From Planctomycetota bacterium (GTDB lineage: Bacteria; Planctomycetota; JAJSAM01; JAJVHW01): 64,000 nt of DNA. The DNA is taken from the NCBI GenBank assembly GCA_024280885.1, contig JAJRPF010000045.1, positions 62,001 through 126,000 on the forward strand. Direction: 5' to 3'. Shown here piece after piece: positions 55,055-62,774 of this stretch; position 1 is the first letter of the stretch, and each line of letters starts with the position of its first letter. The position numbers and the translations under genes were made by a program. A model generated the notes under the pieces. It worked only from the letters and a program-made list of their open reading frames with translations, was not told the DNA's origin and did no database searches.

Positions 55055-55325
55055 GGGGGCCGGTCTCTCTGAGCGTGGCGCACCATGTGTGGGGCGCGAA
55101 CTCATCAAATGAGGCGGCTCACGGCCGGTTCGGGACCGGGTCAGCGAGCCATCAATGGAGCACCCGGACGCGCGCCCGGGATCGAACCGACCGAGGGTAC
55201 GGAGCCGACGATCGGCGGCAAGTCTTTCGCGGGCGAGGCGCGGCAGCCCGCGTCGGTCCGCCGCGGGCCGGCTACCGCGCGAATTCGCCCGCGACAGCAC
55301 CAGTTCATCCCGCCTTCTCATTCCC

Positions 55326-56312
55326 TCAGTTCAATACTGACGCGAGCACCCGGATGGCATTGCCTCCCATTGCCTTCGCAATGTCGTCGGCCGACCAACC
55401 GCGCTCGCGGAGACCGGCCACAAGATTGCCGTAGAGCAGGGGCGAGTCTCCGCCGGGCAGACCGGGAGGGTCGAAGCCGTCGAGATCTGCTCCGACCGCC
55501 ACATGGTCAATGCCGCACACTTCCACCATGTGCTCGAGGTGCTCGAACGCGTCGATGAGCGTCGGTGGGGAGCGCCGCCCGGTCTCGACATGCGGAGGGT
55601 AGAGCGTGATCCCAACGAGACCCCCGGTCTGCTGCAGAGCACGCAGTTGGGCGTCTGTGAGGTTACGTACATGATCCGTGAGCGCACGTGCGCCGGTGTG
55701 CGTGGAAACCACGGGCACGGGCGACGGCAGGCGTCCGACCTCGTCCAAGAGATCCTCGAAGCCCTCGGGAGCAAGGTGCGCCACATCGAGCAGGATTCCG
55801 AGCTCTGCACAGCGCCGGACGAGGCCGCGACCGAACTCCGTCAGTCCGCCCCGCTGCTTGGCTGGCACCATGCAGCCATCTCCCGCCTCGGTGCGCGGAT
55901 TGTGCGTGAGTCCGAGCGACCGTACGCCGAGCGCGTGGAAGTGGTTCAGTAGGTCCAGCTCGCCGCGCAAGGGCGATGCCCCCTCCATGGTCAGCAGGCC
56001 CGCGAGGCCACCCGCGGGCGCGGCCAACAGGTCGGCGCGCGTCCGCACCCAACCGAGGCGCCCTTCGCCCCGCTCGACCAACGTGACCCAGATAGCATGG
56101 AGCTTCTCGGCGTACGCCGTCGCCGCCTCGCCACTTCGATCGCCGGGCGTGTAGAGCGTGAGGCACTGAAGGGATGGACCATGCGCGAGCATGCGCGGCA
56201 GATCCATCATCTCGCCCGCACACTCCGACCACGGGTCCTTCCCGCGGACCTCCGTGCGCCAAAGGAGATCGGCATGGAGGTCCACAACTGGATACGTGGG
56301 ACGCTCGGACAT
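55326..56312 (-). CDS. Membrane dipeptidase (peptidase family M19)
   Basis: A 328-aa zinc dipeptidase of the renal dipeptidase family. The expected metal ligands are visible: DLHAD (His13, Asp15), MEGASPL (bridging Glu), DVAHL and STHTGAR (His residues), and GADLDGFD near the end. No signal peptide, so probably cytoplasmic. It hydrolyses dipeptides, including D-amino-acid ones. ATG 56312 has AGAGGAG upstream. An unknown gene begins just upstream. Confidence 0.92.
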   Translation of the reverse strand: MSERPTYPVVDLHADLLWRTEVRGKDPWSECAGEMMDLPRMLAHGPSLQCLTLYTPGDRSGEAATAYAEKLHAIWVTLVERGEGRLGWVRTRADLLAAPAGGLAGLLTMEGASPLRGELDLLNHFHALGVRSLGLTHNPRTEAGDGCMVPAKQRGGLTEFGRGLVRRCAELGILLDVAHLAPEGFEDLLDEVGRLPSPVPVVSTHTGARALTDHVRNLTDAQLRALQQTGGLVGITLYPPHVETGRRSPPTLIDAFEHLEHMVEVCGIDHVAVGADLDGFDPPGLPGGDSPLLYGNLVAGLRERGWSADDIAKAMGGNAIRVLASVLN

Positions 56313-56363
56313 GCTGACTCCTCTGCAGGCGGTTTGGCTTCCGCACTGTATCCGGAGTCGCAC

Positions 56364-56837
56364 TCACTCCGGGGGCGCTGGTGAAGGGACGGGCTCCTCC
56401 ATCGCACGCAGTTTCGCATCGAACGTCAGGCGGCGCTCACTTCCCCGGGGCAATCGCGCAACGCACGTCACGGAAGGTGCTCCACGCCCGTCCCGCACCT
56501 CCTCAATCACGTAGCCAGCGCCGCGGGTGAGTAGCTTGTCCACTGCGCGCGGATCGGCGGCCACCTTGGGCAGCGGCGTCACCACGAGCTCGTAGTGCCG
56601 CGGAGCATCGAGACCGGGGGCCAGGCGCCGCATCCTCAGCGACGAGTCCGCGTCGGGCTCGAGACTGCGAGCCAGCACGCTCACGACAAACTTCCGGACC
56701 CGCGGAACGTCGGTATCGGTCACCTGCTTGGCCATGAACAGGTACATGACGAGCATCGCGAGCACGGCGAACGTGCCCATCACGGCCAATCGTCGCAGGG
56801 CTCCCGGCTCCACTTCGGTCTCCTCGGCAATGCACAC
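56364..56837 (-). CDS. Small single-pass membrane protein, unknown function
   Basis: About 157 aa. One membrane helix (MGTFAVLAMLVMYLFMAKQV) follows a short cytoplasmic lead containing RRLAV. The exterior part has DVPRVRKFVVSVLARSL and a Pro-rich end. The start is uncertain: TTG 56927, GTG 56837 and ATG 56780 are all possible and none has a clear ribosome binding site. GTG 56837 is given because it keeps the basic residues before the helix. I do not recognise the family. Confidence 0.5.
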   Translation of the reverse strand: MCIAEETEVEPGALRRLAVMGTFAVLAMLVMYLFMAKQVTDTDVPRVRKFVVSVLARSLEPDADSSLRMRRLAPGLDAPRHYELVVTPLPKVAADPRAVDKLLTRGAGYVIEEVRDGRGAPSVTCVARLPRGSERRLTFDAKLRAMEEPVPSPAPPE

Positions 56838-56959
56838 ATTCCGCGTGCCACAGATCGTGACGCCGCAGCGTTCTGCGCGTGAACCGCTGCCACCGTGTTC
56901 ATCGGCAACCGACGCCCCGAGACCCAATTTCGAGCGACCGTTCAGCTGCGGTCGGCGCG

Positions 56960-57568
56960 TCAGTCAGGGTCGACGCCGCGCGTCGCGGCACGCACATCGA
57001 TCAGATCACCGGTGCCGACACCGAGCTCGGCCAGGCGCTTCGCGCGCACCTCAAGCACGAACTTCACGGGGCCGTTGCACGCGACGGAGGGCAGGTCCGT
57101 TCCGAACAATCCGATCCCGGGCGGCAGTGTCGCCACCTGCAGGATGCGACCGTCGGCATCGAGGAACGCGATATCGAGACCGACGAGACAATCCTTCATC
57201 CAGAACGAACGCGGCGCGGGCTCGCGATAGACGAAGAGCATGCCGCGCTGGAGTCCCAGCGTCTCGCGTCCCATCAGGCCACGCTCGCGATGCGCGAGTG
57301 TGGCGGCGATCTCGACGTCGAACGTGTGTGGATCGTCGATCGAGCCGTTCTCGGGGTCCACGATCAGCACCAGCGCAGCCCGCGGCTCCGGCGAGGGCTC
57401 CACTTCCGGCGCTGGCGCAACGGGCGGAGACTCGGCGCCGCGGTCTGGCACATCGACGTCGGCCCCACGCGGACCGCATGCACTCTGGAGAGACGCGACC
57501 AGCAGCGCGGCGCAGACAACGAGGTTGCCGCCGACTTGGCGCGCCCACCTGACTCCGTGTCGACGCAT
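56960..57568 (-). CDS. DUF192-family lipoprotein
   Basis: A 202-aa protein. A lipoprotein signal (VVCAALLVASLQSAC) leads to a Pro-rich linker (about 40-65) and a DUF192 domain (about 75-200) with the family marks HRERGLMGRETL, GMLFVYREPAPRSFWMKDCLVGLDIAFLDADGRIL. DUF192 proteins are small secreted proteins of unproven function. Its ATG overlaps the stop of the Maf gene by one base (TAATG), so the two are coupled. Confidence 0.9.
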   Translation of the reverse strand: MRRHGVRWARQVGGNLVVCAALLVASLQSACGPRGADVDVPDRGAESPPVAPAPEVEPSPEPRAALVLIVDPENGSIDDPHTFDVEIAATLAHRERGLMGRETLGLQRGMLFVYREPAPRSFWMKDCLVGLDIAFLDADGRILQVATLPPGIGLFGTDLPSVACNGPVKFVLEVRAKRLAELGVGTGDLIDVRAATRGVDPD

Positions 57569-58146
57569 TACCGCGCCCGCTCCGGGACGAGCACTCCCGC
57601 CGTCCGCAACATGCTCGCGACGCGCCGCGTCGGCAGCCCGACGACGTTCGTCCAACTGCCTTCAACATCGGTGACAAAGCGGTCGCCGGCCTCCTGAATT
57701 GCGTATGCACCGGCCTTGCCGAAGGGTTCCCCCGACGCCACGTACGTGCCGATCTCATGCGCTGTGATGGAACGCATCGTCACGCGCGTCGTCACCGCCT
57801 CGAGAGTCTCCACTCCCGCGTGCAGAACGCAGACGCCAGTGATCACGCGCTGCGTGGTGCCCGAGAGCTTGCGTAGCATGCGCGACGCATCGTCGGCGTC
57901 GCGCGGCTTCCCGAGGACTTCCCCATCCGCGGCGACCACGAGAGTGTCGGCGCCCAGCACGATCGCGTTCGGGTGTCGCGCCGCAACTGCGCGCGCCTTG
58001 CGGCGTGCGAACTCGAGCGCGAGGTCCTCGGGAATCAAACGGGCCGCCGACGTCTCATCGACGTCGGCGGCCTCGCTGCGAAACTGCACCCCCATGTGCG
58101 TCAACAGATCGCGGCGCCGGGGCGACGCGGACGCGAGGATCAACAC
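57568..58146 (-). CDS. Maf-family nucleoside triphosphate pyrophosphatase
   Basis: 192 aa. Starts LILASASPRRRDLL, the Maf N-terminal signature. Further marks are DVDET, VLGADTLVV, LGKP-DADDASRML and EPFGKAGAYAIQEAG. Enzymes of this family hydrolyse non-canonical or canonical NTPs (dTTP/UTP/CTP or 7-methyl-GTP) to the monophosphate, acting in housecleaning. Subfamily not resolved by eye. Confidence 0.93.
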   Translation of the reverse strand: MLILASASPRRRDLLTHMGVQFRSEAADVDETSAARLIPEDLALEFARRKARAVAARHPNAIVLGADTLVVAADGEVLGKPRDADDASRMLRKLSGTTQRVITGVCVLHAGVETLEAVTTRVTMRSITAHEIGTYVASGEPFGKAGAYAIQEAGDRFVTDVEGSWTNVVGLPTRRVASMLRTAGVLVPERAR

Positions 58147-58151
58147 CGTGA

Positions 58152-58856
58152 TCAGCCCTTCGACGAAGTCTTCTTGGTGGCCTTCTTGGCAGAGGTCTTC
58201 TTCGCCGCCTTCTTGCTCACCTTATTCGACGTGCTGGCAAGCGGATCGACCGCATCGGCGGACCGATTCGCGTAGCACGTCAGCAGGTAGTGCGCGCGCA
58301 GTCGCTCCGGCTCATCGACGAGGCCTTCGAGCGCCTTCGCGACCTTGTTGAGAGACGTCGTCTTCGCCACGAAACCAAGGTTCTGGACCACCTTCGAGAC
58401 GTGCTTGTCCGGGCGCCACTCGCCCTCGCCGCCGAGCGCCGCCTTCATGACGGCCTTCGTGTGCACCGGGACGTTGCGCATCTTGTCCACGAGCGCATCG
58501 ACATCAAGCTCCGGGTTCGCCAGAGCACGATCGAACGAGCATCGATGCACCGCGCCGTGGACGCCCTTCAAGAGGCGCAATGCAGCCCGCGCGAACTTGC
58601 GCGCGCCAGCGTTGCCGCCGCTCTTGACGACGTTGGACACGTCCCACGGGTCGGCAACCCGCATCTCGTTCCAATCCACGAACCACTCACGCAGGGCCTG
58701 CCTGGTCTGAACGAGCGACAGGTCTGGGGCGTGCTCAGCCAGTAGCGTCATCAGCCCCGATTCGATCGGGTCCTCCGACGGCACCAGCACCCCGTAGGCG
58801 GGCTCGAGCTGGTCGAGGATCTCCGCCAGCCGGGCCTTCTTGGAACGCGCAGCCAT
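58152..58856 (-). CDS. Helix-hairpin-helix (endonuclease III-like) protein without iron-sulfur cluster
   Basis: A 234-aa protein. The pattern MRNVPVHTKAVMKAAL followed by PDKHVSKVVQNLG matches the HhH-Lys and Asp-His-strand of endonuclease III-type glycosylases (family: LPGVGRKTA ... VDTHVFRVANRLG). Asp in PDKH aligns with the catalytic Asp. The Cys residues of the iron-sulfur loop are missing; only one Cys lies near the end. The tail is Lys/Ala/Thr-rich (KKAAKKTSAKKATKK), histone-like. It may be a DNA-binding protein or a divergent glycosylase (inference). It lies between the Maf gene and rpsP. Confidence 0.6.
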   Translation of the reverse strand: MAARSKKARLAEILDQLEPAYGVLVPSEDPIESGLMTLLAEHAPDLSLVQTRQALREWFVDWNEMRVADPWDVSNVVKSGGNAGARKFARAALRLLKGVHGAVHRCSFDRALANPELDVDALVDKMRNVPVHTKAVMKAALGGEGEWRPDKHVSKVVQNLGFVAKTTSLNKVAKALEGLVDEPERLRAHYLLTCYANRSADAVDPLASTSNKVSKKAAKKTSAKKATKKTSSKG

Positions 58857-58860
58857 TGCG

Positions 58861-59178
58861 CTATGCGTCCTGTGACTTCTTCGACGACTTGCCCTTGGTC
58901 TTCGGGCCGGTCAGCTTGATGTTGCGCGGCAACTCCATGCCCTTGCGCTTCAAGAACGACGCCACGGTCTCGGAGCACTTCGCTCCGTGATCGATCCAGT
59001 ACTGGGCGCGCTCGAGATCCACTGTCACGGCCTTCTCGAAGTCCTCGACGAGCGGGTCGTAGTGACCGATGTACTCGATTGCCCGGCCGTCACGTCGCGT
59101 GCGCGCGTCGAATGCCGCAACACGGTAGAAGGGCCGGTTCTTGCGGCCCAGACGGGCCAGCCTCAGTCGAACTGCCAA
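58861..59178 (-). CDS. rpsP: 30S ribosomal protein S16
   Basis: A 105-aa protein. MAVRLRLARLGRKNRPFYRVAAFDARTRRDGR is the S16 N-terminus; IEYIGHYDPL and ERAQYWIDHGAKCSETV complete the fold. About 20 residues longer than E. coli S16, with a Lys/Ser-rich tail. Downstream of ffh by 28 bases, in the same operon. Confidence 0.96.
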   Translation of the reverse strand: MAVRLRLARLGRKNRPFYRVAAFDARTRRDGRAIEYIGHYDPLVEDFEKAVTVDLERAQYWIDHGAKCSETVASFLKRKGMELPRNIKLTGPKTKGKSSKKSQDA

Positions 59179-59206
59179 AGTACTATCTCCTGTCTGTGCG
59201 TGGGTT

Positions 59207-60637
59207 CTAGCCCTCGCCGAAGCCCAGGTCAGACGTCCGGATACCCCGGCGTTTCAACTCACGCAATTGCTTCTCTTTACCCTTGCGGAAGCGGCGATCC
59301 ATGAGTTTATTCATCATGCCGCCTTCCGACTTCAACTGCTTCATCATCTGCCGCATCTGCTTGTGGCTCTTCAGCAGACGATGCACTTCATCCATGGCAA
59401 CGCCTGCGCCGCGCGCGACGCGCCTACGCCGGTTGCCATCCAGGAGGTCCGGATCGCGCCTCTCGGCGGGCGTCATGCTCAAGATGATCGCTTTTGCACG
59501 CCGGAGCGGCTTCTCGTCGAGGTCTTGATCACCGATGGCCGCGCCCATTCCGGGCAGCATGGAAAGCCACTCCTTCATCGGGCCCATGCGCTCGACCTGC
59601 TCGAACTGAGCGAGCATGTCGTCCATCGTGAACGTGCCGGAGAAGAGCTTTTCTGCCGCCTCTTCGACGTCCTCGGCATCCATCGCGTCCTGTGCTCGCT
59701 CGACCAGCGAGACGACATCTCCCATCCCGAGGATGCGCGACGCGAGACGGTCCGGATAGAACGGCTCGAGCGCGTCCATCTTCTCGCCGGTACCGAGGAA
59801 ACGAATGGGCTTGCCGGTGACGGCGCGAACCGAGAGCGCCGCGCCACCGCGGGTGTCGCCATCCAGCTTGGTCAGCACGATCCCTGTCAGCGGCAGCTTG
59901 TCGTCAAAGGCCTTCGCCGAGTTCACCGCGTCCTGGCCGGTCATGCTGTCCAGGACCAGGAAGATGTCGTTCGGATCGACCTTGTCCGCGATGTCGCGAA
60001 CCTCGTCCATCAACTCGCGATCGACGTGCAGACGCCCCGCAGTGTCGAGGATGACGACATCGTAGCCTTCGGTCGCCGCGCGCTTGACCGCGCGCTGGCA
60101 GATCTTGGGTGGGCGCCCCTTCGGCTCCCAATGCACTTCGATCTCGAGCTGCTCGCCGAGCACCTTCAATTGTTCGACGGCGGCCGGTCGCTGCATGTCG
60201 GCAGCAACGAGCATGGGACGCCGTCCCTTCGACTTCAGGAAGCGCGCCAGCTTTCCGCACGTGGTCGTCTTGCCTGCGCCCTGCAGTCCGGCCATCAGGA
60301 TGACGGTCGGCCCCTTGAGCGCCCACTTGATCTGGATGTCGGTCTGCCCCGGCACCGATGGCGCGACGTCGTCTCCGCCCATCAGTCGCACGAGTTCATC
60401 GTGAACGATCTTGATGACCTGCTGGCCCGGCTCGACCGACTCGAGGACGTTCTCGCCCACCGCTCGCTCGCGAATATCGTTCACCAGCTTCTTAACCACC
60501 GACAGGTGGACGTCGGCTGTCAGCAGCGCGGTGCGAATCGAACGCAGCGCTTCATCGACATCGGCTTCCGTGAGGGAACCGGATCGACCAAGCCGCGAAA
60601 AGGCATCGGTCAGGCGTTGGGAGAGCGACTCGAACAT
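59207..60637 (-). CDS. ffh: Signal recognition particle protein Ffh
   Basis: A 476-aa SRP54 GTPase. N domain (1-95), G domain with P-loop GLQGAGKTTT (117-126), DTAGRLHVD (G3), TKLDGDTRGG (G4/I-box) and GTGEKMDALEPF. The C-terminal M domain is Met-rich (KQMRQMMKQLKSEGGMMNKLMD) and binds SRP RNA and signal peptides. It directs inner-membrane and secreted proteins to FtsY/SecYEG. Confidence 0.96.
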   Translation of the reverse strand: MFESLSQRLTDAFSRLGRSGSLTEADVDEALRSIRTALLTADVHLSVVKKLVNDIRERAVGENVLESVEPGQQVIKIVHDELVRLMGGDDVAPSVPGQTDIQIKWALKGPTVILMAGLQGAGKTTTCGKLARFLKSKGRRPMLVAADMQRPAAVEQLKVLGEQLEIEVHWEPKGRPPKICQRAVKRAATEGYDVVILDTAGRLHVDRELMDEVRDIADKVDPNDIFLVLDSMTGQDAVNSAKAFDDKLPLTGIVLTKLDGDTRGGAALSVRAVTGKPIRFLGTGEKMDALEPFYPDRLASRILGMGDVVSLVERAQDAMDAEDVEEAAEKLFSGTFTMDDMLAQFEQVERMGPMKEWLSMLPGMGAAIGDQDLDEKPLRRAKAIILSMTPAERRDPDLLDGNRRRRVARGAGVAMDEVHRLLKSHKQMRQMMKQLKSEGGMMNKLMDRRFRKGKEKQLRELKRRGIRTSDLGFGEG

Positions 60638-60863
60638 GCGTAATCAGAGCTGGAGCGAGAGGGGACGAACTCCTCCTGGCAGAAGTTGACCAGGATCGGG
60701 GAGGGAATCCGGGCAGCGTAGGCTCGCGGGCGGGCAGCGTCAAGTTGACGCCGTGCCGAAATCCGTTCTCTCGCGGGAGACTCGCAACGGAAAGGGATCC
60801 GACGTCGGGACCAAACGCCCCGCGGACAAGGCGCGCAGCGACCGGAACTGGCCGGCAGGAGTC

Positions 60864-62141
60864 TCAGACGCCCTCGTCGTCCTCGGTGCGACGGATGCGC
60901 GCCCCCAGCGCGGCGAGCTTGACCTCGATCTGCTCGTAGCCACGATCGATGTGATAGACGCGGCGCACCTCGGTCTCCCCCTCCGCAACCAGCCCCGCCA
61001 TGACAAGTGCCGCAGAAGCACGGAGATCCGATGCGAGCACGGGCGCCCCGGAGAGAAACTCCGTCCCCTCGACGATCGCAATGTGGTGCTCTTTCCGAAT
61101 GCGGGCCCGCATTCGAGCCAACTCCGCGACGTGCATGAAGCGCTCCGGATAGACCTTTTCGGTCACCACGGAAACGCCATCCGCGAGTGTCAGCAGCGTC
61201 ATGAACTGAGCCTGAAGATCGGTCGGGAAACCCGGATACGGGAGGGTCGTGATGTCGGCCGCCCGGATTCTCCCGCGCCGCGCACAGCGCACCCAATCCT
61301 CGCCGATCTCCAGCCGACACCCCGCGGCCTCGAGCCGCTCAAGGACCGCGCGGAGATGTTCCGGGCGGCACGACCGCACTGTCACGTCGCCGCCCGTGAT
61401 CGCGGCGGCGGCCAAGAACGTCCCGGCCTCGATGCGATCCGGAACCGGACGATACGTCGCACCATGCAGCTCGTCGACTCCATGGATCTCGAGTACCGGC
61501 GTCCCAATCCCCCGCACGTCCGCCCCCATGGCGACCAGGAAGTTCGCAAGATCCTGGACCTCCGGCTCGCAGGCCGCCATGTGAATGTGCGTCACCCCTT
61601 CAGCGAGCACGGCGGCCATGAGTACGTTCGCGGTCCCGGTGACGGTCGGACCGAAGGCCCCTCCGAGGTACATCGAGGCCCCCCGGAGACGCTCCGCATG
61701 AGCGACGATGTACCCGCTCTCGATATCGAGCTCGACGCCGAGCGCGCGTAGGCCCTTGAGGTGCAAGTCAATCGGGCGCGGACCGAAAACACATCCCCCG
61801 GGGAACGAAACGCGTGCGCGACGACGGCGACCGATCAGCGGGCCGAGCACGCAGACCGACGCCCGCATGGTCTTGACGAGTTCGTACGGCGCCTCCGAGA
61901 TCGACTCATCCACGACGCGCGTCGTGATCGAGCCATCGGCGTCGCGCTCGCATTGAACACCGAGCGCCGGAAGAATCCGCAACATCGTGTTCACATCGCG
62001 CAGACGCGGTGCATCGACGATCCGACACGGCTCGCTGGTCAACAGCGTCGCAGCCAGAATGGGAAGCACGGAGTTCTTGGCCGTGCCCACATGTACGTCG
62101 CCTCGCAGCGCAACGCCGCCCTCGATCACGAGCTTGTCCAC
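60864..62141 (-). CDS. murA: UDP-N-acetylglucosamine 1-carboxyvinyltransferase
   Basis: 425 aa. The first committed step of peptidoglycan synthesis: enolpyruvate from PEP to UDP-GlcNAc. Catalytic Lys22 (GTAKNS) and Cys117 (SFPGGCVFGPRPIDLHL), the residue alkylated by fosfomycin, are both present, as are KLVIEGG at the start and TDLQAQFM. GTG 62141 is the start, with TAGGAGGT four bases upstream. The frame is open far upstream because of GC content. Presence of murA indicates a peptidoglycan wall. Confidence 0.95.
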   Translation of the reverse strand: MDKLVIEGGVALRGDVHVGTAKNSVLPILAATLLTSEPCRIVDAPRLRDVNTMLRILPALGVQCERDADGSITTRVVDESISEAPYELVKTMRASVCVLGPLIGRRRRARVSFPGGCVFGPRPIDLHLKGLRALGVELDIESGYIVAHAERLRGASMYLGGAFGPTVTGTANVLMAAVLAEGVTHIHMAACEPEVQDLANFLVAMGADVRGIGTPVLEIHGVDELHGATYRPVPDRIEAGTFLAAAAITGGDVTVRSCRPEHLRAVLERLEAAGCRLEIGEDWVRCARRGRIRAADITTLPYPGFPTDLQAQFMTLLTLADGVSVVTEKVYPERFMHVAELARMRARIRKEHHIAIVEGTEFLSGAPVLASDLRASAALVMAGLVAEGETEVRRVYHIDRGYEQIEVKLAALGARIRRTEDDEGV

Positions 62142-62455
62142 GGGACCTCCTACCGGGCGCTGCTGTACTCGGCGAGAGAGCGCGTCGAGTCGTTCGTCTG
62201 GCGACGCGATCGTAGTCGACCCGGCCGAGATCGAAACGGATCCCGGCTGCACAACTAGGGGCCCGGCCAGAAACCCCCGCGGCGCCGGTGAGGGGGTGAT
62301 CGCCGGCCGACGTGCGGTGCATCCGCCGCGCGCGGGCAGGCCGTCTGCCGCGGCTGCCAGGCTCGGAGACTCTCCGGAGTCGAGTCGCCTGTCACCCACG
62401 ACAGCAGTCCCACCCGGACACGTCTGGCTATCCACGGGGGTTTCCGGCCGCACCC

Positions 62456-62661
62456 CTAGCAGCCTGTCGGAGTAGTCCATCGGAACCGGCGAATGGGCCG
62501 TAGCAATTCGTGCTTGCGAACCGTCAACTCCGCCCAGGAACGCCGTCCGCCGCACTTGCCAGGCTCGATGTTGCCTCGGCAGGGACTTCGCCCGTCAAGC
62601 ACGACGGACGACGCCCCTGGACGAATCCGGTCCTCGACGGACTACTCCGACAGACTGCTAG
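62456..62661. mobile_element. MITE-like element with 23-bp terminal inverted repeats
   Basis: The ends 62456-62478 and 62639-62661 are reverse complements over 23 bases with a single mismatch, both starting at a CTAG tetranucleotide (inner part tagcag-ctgtcggagtag). Weaker complementarity continues inward. The 160-base interior holds no open frame of useful length. It has the form of a non-autonomous remnant of a DDE-type insertion sequence. The family cannot be named from sequence alone. Confidence 0.65.
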
Positions 62662-62697
62662 CACACGCCACGCGCCGCTGCGGCGTGGAATCGAAAC

Positions 62698-62722
62698 GGG
62701 CGGGACTCAGAGAGTCCCGCCC
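62698..62722 (-). terminator. Terminator of the Gly-rich protein gene
   Basis: A perfect 11-bp stem (arm gggcgggactc) with a three-base loop, 52 bases after the stop of the Gly-rich gene, followed on the minus strand by gtttcgatt. Confidence 0.7.
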
Positions 62723-62774
62723 GCATCGCGATCCGAACGGGAAGCCTCGGCGTGAGCCGCACTCCCGAACCGGA

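Larger units (their letters stand above)
62142..62774. other. 633-base spacer between murA and the Gly-rich gene
   Basis: It holds a 206-bp element with terminal inverted repeats (62456-62661), a terminator (62698-62722) and the murA promoter region. A weak -10 (TACGAT, minus strand, near 62211) with a poor -35 is the best candidate. No gene is supported. Confidence 0.6.
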
